Shown in pieces: positions 57,615-64,000 of a DNA stretch of 64,000 nucleotides. Origin of the DNA: Mycobacterium spongiae (GTDB taxonomy: Bacteria; Actinomycetota; Actinomycetes; Mycobacteriales; Mycobacteriaceae); the NCBI RefSeq assembly GCF_018278905.1, contig NZ_CP046600.1:2542001-2606000 (forward strand). Direction: 5' to 3'. The notes below the pieces were generated by a model. The model was given only the letters and a program-made list of their open reading frames with translations, was not told where the DNA came from and did no database searches. Both the position numbers and the translations under genes were made by a program. How positions within the stretch are numbered: the stretch's first letter is position 1; each line of letters begins with the position of its first letter.

Positions 57615-57745
57615 CGCAGGTCTTGTCGATTCGGTGCATGAACAACGCCTCATGCTGCAGTCATCCCGGTCTCACTTCGGCCCCTGACTCTGAGACATGA
57701 CCGCGAGAGACGCGGTTCAACAAACGTATGAGGAGTTCCTGATCA

Positions 57746-57889
57746 ATGATGGTCGACCATGTCAAACCCAGCTTGAAGGTACTGATCGCGAGCCTCGGGA
57801 TAGTTGGCCTTGGCGTTGTCGCTGCCCCGACCGCGATGGCCGACGACGGCTCGGACGACCGCCTAACTTGTCGTTCTATGTGTAGGTAG
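57746..57889 (+). pseudogene. Truncated exported protein (signal peptide only)
   Basis: Reads MMVDHVKPSLKVLIASLGI then VGLGVVAAPTAMADD, a clear signal peptide, and stops after about 47 residues. Downstream DNA still carries coding-like fragments (SLAQAMTAQMSGLA in another frame), so this is probably the remains of a small secreted protein gene broken by a frameshift. Confidence 0.55.
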
Positions 57890-58290
57890 CCAGGCCGCGT
57901 CTGACGCCAACGACGACGAGCGGTTTCGCGTCATGTCGTTAGCGCAGGCGATGACGGCTCAGATGAGCGGCCTGGCATAACCGTTCCCGATCAACAAGTC
58001 GGATAACGACGACGGCCGGTTGTACTCGACCCGGCCGCTCTGCCGTGGCATGTCGGATGGGCTAGCCATCTTCGCTCTTCCGGTGGACTACTCCGAGGTG
58101 GGCGTACGGCCAACCGCCGAGTAGGACGCCGGTAGCGGTGACGAGAGTCGTGATCACGGTGGTGTTCTCCTGAGGTTTGGTGTTCATTGAAAAGCCGAGG
58201 ACCGGCCCGCCGAAGTGGGCCGGCCCAAACCACACGATCGCCGCCGTATGGCTCTTGTGTGGCGATCGGACGGCCGAGTTGAGGTGACTG
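57890..58290. other. 400-bp stretch with remnants and a GC hairpin
   Basis: Apart from the possible 41-residue reading frame listed separately, it holds coding-like fragments in shifting frames and a hairpin (CCGGCCC-gccgaagt-GGGCCGG) around 58203-58224. No gene can be supported. Confidence 0.45.
58062..58187 (-). CDS. Possible 41-residue protein
   Basis: MNTKPQENTTVITTLVTATG then VLLGGWPYAHLGVVHRKSEDG, ATG at 58187. A single hydrophobic stretch flanked by charged ends, as in small membrane proteins. No ribosome site is obvious, so this is tentative. Confidence 0.3.
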   Translation of the reverse strand: MNTKPQENTTVITTLVTATGVLLGGWPYAHLGVVHRKSEDG

Positions 58291-59061
58291 TTGGATACAC
58301 CGATTGTCCTGGTTCATGGGACCAATGCCGGCCCGTGGACTATGGCGAACTTGATCGAGCACTTTTCCGATCTCGGCTGGCCATGCCTAGGCCCCGCATA
58401 TCGGCATCACGACGCATCGCCGTCCGTTGACACCGCGGAACTGCTCACCGGAATCAGCATCGCCGACTATGTCGACGACATCGCCGCGGCCATCGACCCG
58501 TTGGACACCAAGCCGATCATCATCGGCCACTCGCTCGGCGGCGTGATCGCCCAGAAGCTCGCGGCCGCTGGTAAGGCACAGGCGATCGTGTTGCTCAATG
58601 GCAGCGTCAACTGGGGCATTCTGCCCACAACCGTGGGGGAGCGCGCCCTTGCCAGAGCACTAATGTCCGCCGGTCCGTTCTGGGAGCGCACACTGCTGCC
58701 CGACTTCGACACAATGTCCACCTTCGGGCTCAACATGCTCGACCCGGCCGTCCAGCGCGACGTCTTTGACCGCCTCGCACCAGAATCGGGTCGCGCTATC
58801 TTCGAGCTTTTCCTGTGGATGTTCGATGACAACGAAACGACCAGAATCGACTATCGGAGCATCACCTGTCCGGTCCTGGTGCTGTCGGGCAGCGAGGATT
58901 TGGCCGTCCCACCGTCGACGGCTCGCCTCATCGCCCAGCGGCACGGTAGCTTCGCGACGTTTCACGAGGCCGAAGGCTTCGGACATTATCTGACACTGGA
59001 GCCGCGCTGGCGGCAGATCGCCGACGTGTGCGCGCGATGGTTGCAAACCGTGGCCGCATGA
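58291..59061 (+). CDS. Alpha/beta hydrolase
   Basis: 256 residues from TTG 58291. Oxyanion segment LVHGTNAGPW, nucleophile Ser in GHSLGG, acid Asp in SGSEDLAVP and His in FGHYLTLE make a full triad. No signal peptide. The cap is short, as in esterases and haloperoxidase-type hydrolases of mycobacteria. It sits among remnants next to the island; no substrate can be deduced. Confidence 0.88.
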   Translation: MDTPIVLVHGTNAGPWTMANLIEHFSDLGWPCLGPAYRHHDASPSVDTAELLTGISIADYVDDIAAAIDPLDTKPIIIGHSLGGVIAQKLAAAGKAQAIVLLNGSVNWGILPTTVGERALARALMSAGPFWERTLLPDFDTMSTFGLNMLDPAVQRDVFDRLAPESGRAIFELFLWMFDDNETTRIDYRSITCPVLVLSGSEDLAVPPSTARLIAQRHGSFATFHEAEGFGHYLTLEPRWRQIADVCARWLQTVAA

Positions 59062-59240
59062 TCACGGTGATATCGCCGAATCGTGTCCGGGCAGCACTAC
59101 CGTTCTTGCCCTGGCTGCGGCGATGGGATGAGTTCTGGACGCCTGTGGAATCGGTTATTCCCTCCGATAGCAGTAATTGTTAAAGCGTCGGCCGATTTGT
59201 TTCAGGCCACGTCGGTTCCGTTTTGTTGGTGGTTGTTTGG
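59062..59240. other. Intergenic stretch, nothing recognised
   Basis: Short AT-richer sequence between the hydrolase and the phosphatase relic without a supportable gene. Confidence 0.4.
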
Positions 59241-59470
59241 GCATTTTCTGCAATGACCGGATGCGCGAGACCGAGCTCAGCACGCAGCGGCGTCAGTTCG
59301 GCGAGCGTGTTGCTGCTGTTCAGGACACTGGGATTCGCCGACGCTTGAGTTCATCGACTGCTACTGCTGCGCCCGCCCACGAATAGGTATCGCTACCGAC
59401 AGCGTGCCGTCGAGGTCGGTGAAAATGACAGGATTCAAGACAGCGCCGATCTTCATGTCCTGCACGCGGC
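59241..59470 (-). pseudogene. Decayed partial copy of the HAD phosphatase gene
   Basis: About 230 bp closely match 57188-57420, the first third of the phosphatase gene and its 5' flank, in the same orientation. The start and KIGAVLNPVIFTDLDGT are readable, but small deletions (GACGACTGG to GACACTGG; the LLDSD region shortened) break the frame and the rest is absent. A duplication or deletion scar 2 kb from the intact gene. Confidence 0.85.
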
Positions 59471-59790
59471 TGCCCGTCATCGAAGCGCAGACACGCTGTA
59501 CGAGGTGAGGTCTCGGCGTGGAGCCGCGCTGCGAATGCCCCCAGCAACACTCCAGATCTGGCTGAGCAGAACGCCTAAGAAGATCAGCCTTCCAGTTCGG
59601 ACATCGATCTCGAGCGCGCAACGCCAAGAATCTCCCCGCGCGAAGGCTCAGTTGAGGCCCACGACCACGTCGGTCACGATGCCGGTGTTCGCCAGCAAGG
59701 ACAGCTAGGCCGACACGCCGTGACGCCGATGCGGCGCGCAGACGTTGTTCACGGTGGCGGGCTGGCGGGCTTCAGTAGGATGTCTGCCCA
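59471..59790. other. 320-bp stretch, no gene seen
   Basis: Only short, mutually overlapping frames. It should carry the promoter of the MFS gene at 59791; no clear motif. Confidence 0.4.
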
Positions 59791-61047
59791 ATGAGGATGG
59801 CTAGGTTCGCTCTGACGTGGGTGGTGCTGGTCGACGTCATGGGCCAAGGGCTGGCGTTTCCCATCTTCAACACCCTGGTGACCGATCCGTCGGCTGGCTT
59901 CGTGCAGCAGAACATCACCGCCAGCGCGGCGGGGATGGACTACAGCGTGCTGGTTGCAGCGTTTTTTCTCACCTGGTTCATGGGTGTGGTCATCATCAGC
60001 CGGCTGTCCGACTCGGTGGGGCGACGCTGGGGCATTCTCATCTGCCTCGGCGGGGCGTTCACCGGCTATGTCCTGACGATCGTCGCAGTTTTCATCGATA
60101 GCTTTGCGCTGTTGCTGATCAGCCGCGCTATCACCGGGTTCACCGCTGGCACCCAGCCGATCGCGCAGGCCGCCATGGTCGACCTGTCGACGAACGAGAA
60201 CGAGAAGGCGCGCAACATGGGCCTGATCACGCTGGGAATCAGCGGCGGGCTTGTTGCCGGTCCACTGATCGGTGGCGTCTTCTCCGACAAGTCGCTGATC
60301 GGTGACATCGCCACGTTGTGGCTCCCGTTCTTGATCGGCGGTGCGCTCAATCTCGTGGCCATGATCTTCGTCTTCGTCTGGTTTCACGACCGCAAGACCT
60401 ACCACGCTCCATTGCGGGTCAACCCGCTAGACATCTTTCGCTTGCTGTGGGAGGTCAAAGACCACCCGGCGGTGATGCGCGTCTCCGGTGCGTTCTTCTT
60501 CTTCCAGCTGTCGCTGCTGGGCGCGTGGATCTTCATCGCGACCTATCTCACCGACACCTTCGGCCTCAAGACCGGCGGAACCAGTCTCGGAATGCTGGTT
60601 TTCGGCGTAGGGCTGGGCTTCGCGAGCGTCGTGCTCGTCGGGCCGGTGACTGCCCGGTTCCCGCGTTGGGCGATCGTCGCCGCGGCGCAGGTTGGCATCA
60701 TCGCCTCGATCGCGTTGTTCATCGGTGCGCAAACGCCGCTCATCGCCTACGTTGCCCTCGTGCCGATGGCGGTCTGCTTCGGGCTGGCGTACCCAGCGAT
60801 CCTCACGGTCTTTTCGGCAACCGCCGGCGAGGACCGGCAGGGCTGGGTGATGGGCGTGCAGACGGCGCTGGCCACGCTCTCTGCCGGGTCTGTCTCGCTC
60901 CTCAGCGGTGAGCTACTCGGGCTCGGTCCGCGCGCGCCCTTCTACGTCGCGATCCTTGGCGGCGTCATCGCGCTCTTGATAATGGCGATGTTCTGGCGGG
61001 CGCCAACGATGCGGACCCCGATCGGTTCCGCCTCGGCACAACCGTGA
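59791..61047 (+). CDS. MFS efflux-type transporter, DHA1 family
   Basis: 418 residues, twelve predicted helices. The loop SRLSDSVGRRWGI after helix 2 is the MFS signature (DRxGRR type); ISRAITGFTAGTQPIAQA is helix 4; LGISGGLVAGPLIGGVF matches the helix-5 motif C of proton-coupled drug exporters. Substrate unknown, TetA/multidrug-like. Stands alone. Confidence 0.88.
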   Translation: MRMARFALTWVVLVDVMGQGLAFPIFNTLVTDPSAGFVQQNITASAAGMDYSVLVAAFFLTWFMGVVIISRLSDSVGRRWGILICLGGAFTGYVLTIVAVFIDSFALLLISRAITGFTAGTQPIAQAAMVDLSTNENEKARNMGLITLGISGGLVAGPLIGGVFSDKSLIGDIATLWLPFLIGGALNLVAMIFVFVWFHDRKTYHAPLRVNPLDIFRLLWEVKDHPAVMRVSGAFFFFQLSLLGAWIFIATYLTDTFGLKTGGTSLGMLVFGVGLGFASVVLVGPVTARFPRWAIVAAAQVGIIASIALFIGAQTPLIAYVALVPMAVCFGLAYPAILTVFSATAGEDRQGWVMGVQTALATLSAGSVSLLSGELLGLGPRAPFYVAILGGVIALLIMAMFWRAPTMRTPIGSASAQP

Positions 61048-61204
61048 TGTGAGAAAGACCCGTCCGCGATGCTCAACAACCAAGACCAAGCCATACCCAG
61101 CGCGGCTTTGTCCTAACTTCCACAGGTGTTGGCACGCGGATCGCCGGATTTCTATTGCCCCCACCCAAGCTGTCCTTGAGCCCGCTCGGTTGGGTCGGGG
61201 AGGA

Positions 61205-62758
61205 TCAGGGCCGCGAAGCCGGCCCGATAGTGGGAATACTTGTGCCGCCATCACGCTGCCGCGCGGTAGGCATGGGTGGTTCGGCGTCGCCGATCTGCTC
61301 CAGGTTCACCCCAGTGGTCTCGATCCGGTAGACGATGGTGACAACCGCGCCGAGCAGAAAGCCGGCGACCAGGATGGCGAGCAGAGTAGCCGTGCCGATC
61401 TCGTCGAGCAGAACAGGAAACAAGAACGCGGTCAGCACCGCGCCGACTTTGGCGAAGGATGCGGCAAACCCGGCGCCCTTGCCGCGCAGATGGGTGGGGA
61501 AGACCTCGCCCGCCAGCAGGTAGGTCATCGAGTTGGGCCCCAGGTTCGTCATGAAGTAGAACAGCATGAAACCGGCGAAGAGCAGCACCATGTTGTGCCC
61601 GCCATCCGGTCTGATGGACAGCGCAGCCAATCCGAGGCCAGCCGCACAGCTGATGAAGCCGAGGGCCTGGAGCTTGATGCGGCCAATCTTGTCCACGAGG
61701 AAAATGGCGACAAGGATGCCGATGACGAACAAGACGTTCATGATCGCCGATCCTTCAGCCGCAAGCAGGTCGTTATGGACCGTGTCGGCCAACGTGTGTG
61801 ACGCGGATTTGGCCCCGATCACAGCCACCAGAATCGTCGGAGTGAAGATGCCGATCCCGTAGGTCCCCAGGTCCTGAAGGAACCACGGAACGGAGGCGAA
61901 GATCGTGGCCCGTCGGTGTCTTCGCCCGAATAACGCTGCGTAGCCGCTGTCGTCGGGAGCAGCCGGTCCGCTCTCCGCCGAGCGCTTGAGGGACACCCTC
62001 TTGGGGTACGGAGGGTGGCGTCGCAGGAGTCGGCCGGTCGCACGCTCGGCCTCCGCGGTTCGCCCCTGAGAGGCGAGCCAGTGCGGGCTGTCGGTGACGA
62101 AGAACCGCCCGATGATGACCAGGATTGCCGGGACGATCGCGGTGGCATACATCCACCTCCAGGCACCCACGTCGGGTTCCTCGTGGAGGACGACGAACCC
62201 CACCAGCGTGCCGAAGAGCGCCCCCACTGCCTGAAACGCGAAGGCGCTCAGCACCAAGCGACCGCGCTTCCGCGTCGGGATGCTCTCCGAGATCACCATG
62301 TGCGCCGTTGGATAGTCGCATCCCAACGCCAAACCGGCCCCGAACAGGAAGATGACCAGCAAGGTGAAGCTCGGTGTCAGCGTCAGCGCTACCAGGAAAA
62401 CGGTGAAGATAATCATTTCCACGATGAACATCCGCTTGCGCCCGTAGGCGTCCGCCAACCCACCGAGGGCGGTTGCCCCCACGAGGATGCCGGCCAGGGA
62501 TGCCGCTGTGACAAGACCCTGGGCGGAAGCCTTGAGGTCGAACTCGATGGCGAGCAGTGGTAGTGCCACGCCGGTCATGAAGACGACCATGCCCTCGAAG
62601 AACTTGCCCGCACAGGCCAGCGACCAGATGCGCCACTGCATGGACGTCATTGGCGTGGAGGCCGTGTTGGTGCCGTCTGCCCAAATCGGTCGCTCGTCGA
62701 TGTATTCCTGGACGGTCCTCGGGGTGGTGGTGGTGGTTGTCGGGTTCTCCTCGGTCAT
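61205..62758 (-). CDS. MFS sugar/metabolite:H+ symporter-type transporter
   Basis: 517 residues. A cytoplasmic N-terminus with TTTTTT and QEYIDERPIW leads to twelve helices. Sugar-porter-like motifs: GGLADAYGRKRMF after helix 2, ESIPTRKRGR after helix 4, DKIGRIKLQ and GEVFPTHLRGKGAG in the second half, so an importer of sugars or organic acids is more likely than an exporter. Long C-terminal tail. Convergent with the DHA1 transporter. Confidence 0.88.
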   Translation of the reverse strand: MTEENPTTTTTTPRTVQEYIDERPIWADGTNTASTPMTSMQWRIWSLACAGKFFEGMVVFMTGVALPLLAIEFDLKASAQGLVTAASLAGILVGATALGGLADAYGRKRMFIVEMIIFTVFLVALTLTPSFTLLVIFLFGAGLALGCDYPTAHMVISESIPTRKRGRLVLSAFAFQAVGALFGTLVGFVVLHEEPDVGAWRWMYATAIVPAILVIIGRFFVTDSPHWLASQGRTAEAERATGRLLRRHPPYPKRVSLKRSAESGPAAPDDSGYAALFGRRHRRATIFASVPWFLQDLGTYGIGIFTPTILVAVIGAKSASHTLADTVHNDLLAAEGSAIMNVLFVIGILVAIFLVDKIGRIKLQALGFISCAAGLGLAALSIRPDGGHNMVLLFAGFMLFYFMTNLGPNSMTYLLAGEVFPTHLRGKGAGFAASFAKVGAVLTAFLFPVLLDEIGTATLLAILVAGFLLGAVVTIVYRIETTGVNLEQIGDAEPPMPTARQRDGGTSIPTIGPASRP

Positions 62759-63112
62759 GGCACCTCCGTTTTGGCTTAGCGGAATGCGACCGTGCGCAGC
62801 CGTAGTATCGCCGCGGGCATGGGCGCCGAGCTTTCGATGTTCGAGTGTTTACGTGCTCTTAACCTTCCATTCGAAATTTGCGATGCGCCACGTGCACGGT
62901 CACCGGCAACACAGCGGGAGGCCCTACGCACCTTCCCGGGACTTGTTGCGAGGGGTGCATTCTGTGTCTGGCCTGCCGATGGCCCCGGAACCTGCGGCAG
63001 CTGCGAACGCCGACAATCTGTCCCTGCCCCAAACTAGAATTTCCTGCGGATCGACAGTCGGGTTCCCCGAACCTCTAGTAGGCACGATCGCGTGACGGGA
63101 GGCTCAAAGTCT
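62759..63112. other. 354-bp divergent intergenic region
   Basis: Separates two divergent genes and is locally AT-richer (around 62830-62885), as expected for promoters. Frames on both strands are short and unconvincing. Confidence 0.45.
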
Positions 63113-64000
63113 ATGCCAAGTGACAAGTTTGACGTGCTGGTGATTGGTGCCGGACTTGCCGGTTTGCGTTGTGCCCGTGTGCTAGCCGCGGCTGGACGCG
63201 ACGTGCAAGTGTGGGAAGCCGCTGATGAGGTTGGCGGCCGCATTCGCACCCGCGCCATCGATGGATTCCTCTGCGACCGCGGTTTTCAAGTGTTGAATCC
63301 GGCCTATCCCGAACTCAAGCGCGCCATCGATATATCCGATCTGCGTTTGCAGCCATTTGGTGCAGGCGTCGCTGTGCGGCGCCAGTCCGGTTCGGCGGTG
63401 TGGGTTCATCCGCTGCGGGAACCGGCGCGCGTGCCCAGCATGCTGGCGCACGGGGGAGTGCGGCCAGCGGGAGTGCTTGCGTTGCTGCGGTGGTCCCTGC
63501 CGGCGCTGCGACCCAGAGCTCTCAAATCCTCACAGCGTCAAGACCGCAGTTTGCGAGAAGGCCTGGACCGGCAGGGCGTGCGCGGTGAACTGCGCCGCGT
63601 GATCGACCAATTCCTGGCCGGTGTCGTCCTCGACGACACCGGCGCTACCTCCAACGCATTCGCGCTATTGCTGGCCCGCGTGTTCCTGCTCGGTGTCCCA
63701 GCGCTGCCTTCGGATGGCATGCGCAGCCTGCCCCGCCAACTAGCCGCACCACTCGGCGACCGAATCGTATTGCAACGCAGCGCACTTCACGTCGAGTCTG
63801 ACGCGGACGGTTGGCAGGTGCACAGTCCTGACGGCGTGGTCCACGCGACCCACGTCGTCGTTGCGACCGACCCGGCTGCTGCTGCGGCGTTAACGGATGT
63901 GGCGACGCCGCCTGCGCATGGAGTCGTGACTGATTGGTGGGCCACCGATCAGATGCCGCCGGGGCCCGCCATGCTATGGATCGACAGCCGCACCGATAAA
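63113..64000 (+). CDS. FAD-dependent amine-oxidase/phytoene-desaturase-like protein, 3' end outside window
   Basis: ATG 63113 with GGGAGG upstream; 296 codons are open to the window edge. Dinucleotide-binding motif DVLVIGAGLAGLRCARVL, then VWEAADEVGGRIRT, the flavin motif of amine oxidases and protoporphyrinogen/phytoene oxidoreductases, and FLCDRGFQVLNPAYPEL as in NAD(P)/FAD-dependent oxidoreductases of carotenoid type. ATHVVVATDP is the second FAD contact. Substrate not deducible. Confidence 0.88.
   Translation, partial: MPSDKFDVLVIGAGLAGLRCARVLAAAGRDVQVWEAADEVGGRIRTRAIDGFLCDRGFQVLNPAYPELKRAIDISDLRLQPFGAGVAVRRQSGSAVWVHPLREPARVPSMLAHGGVRPAGVLALLRWSLPALRPRALKSSQRQDRSLREGLDRQGVRGELRRVIDQFLAGVVLDDTGATSNAFALLLARVFLLGVPALPSDGMRSLPRQLAAPLGDRIVLQRSALHVESDADGWQVHSPDGVVHATHVVVATDPAAAAALTDVATPPAHGVVTDWWATDQMPPGPAMLWIDSRTDK

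Noticed and set aside
57697..57885. 62-residue frame near the tRNA fragment
   Set aside because: It overlaps, in another frame, the segment encoding a clear signal peptide and has no family pattern.
61049..61801. 250-residue frame on the + strand
   Set aside because: Antisense to the sugar-type transporter; charged low-complexity translation.

Overview
The window is high-GC actinobacterial DNA. Gene order and protein lengths match the Rv1662–Rv1713 stretch of Mycobacterium tuberculosis closely enough to place it in a slow-growing Mycobacterium related to, but outside, the M. tuberculosis complex. Recognisable anchors are pks17-pks9-pks11-cyp139, mpg-tyrS-lprJ, tlyA-ppnK-recN, steA-mctB-pyrG-xerD, parA-scpA-scpB-rluB-cmk-der and a tRNA-Pro. 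The species cannot be named from sequence alone. Comparisons with M. tuberculosis genes are from memory of that genome, not from an alignment.

Layout. 1-9.5 kb: end of a modular polyketide synthase, a separate KSQ-AT-ACP protein (Pks9), a type III synthase (Pks11), a P450 (CYP139) and an ABC-F ATPase; this looks like one polyketide locus. 9.7-12.6 kb: an accessory block with an EspC-like type VII secretion partner, a longer putative substrate, a lipoprotein and a secreted lectin. 12.7-19.6 kb: an MFS transporter, the Rv1683-like lipase/acyl-CoA-synthetase fusion, a Trm112-like protein, a TetR repressor and the ABC exporter it probably controls. 19.8-45.1 kb: mostly core genes for DNA repair, tRNA charging, ribosome methylation, NAD phosphorylation, SteA/MctB envelope functions, CTP synthesis, chromosome segregation and Der GTPase. 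Into this are set a 147-bp-repeat beta-helix membrane protein, a MIRU-type 53/54-bp repeat bridging scpA/scpB, and several hairpin or dispersed intergenic repeats.

45.3-57.6 kb is the most unusual region. A tRNA-Pro(GGG) gene is followed by two IS481-type elements in tandem. Each sits after the same 16-bp sequence (15 bp of the tRNA 3' end plus one A), which is present three times, and the hairpin that probably once terminated the tRNA lies beyond both elements. Further on come a Ser/Thr kinase with an LpqN-like extracellular domain, a proline-rich exported protein, an FHA-FHA-ABC exporter (Rv1747-like) and a three-gene glucosylglycerate cluster (phosphatase, synthase, GH13 phosphorylase). 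A degenerate 3' half of the same tRNA at 57.6 kb suggests an integration scar.

57.6-64 kb: remnants (a truncated exported ORF and a decayed second copy of the phosphatase gene), an alpha/beta hydrolase, two MFS transporters and the start of an FAD amine-oxidase-like gene that runs off the window.
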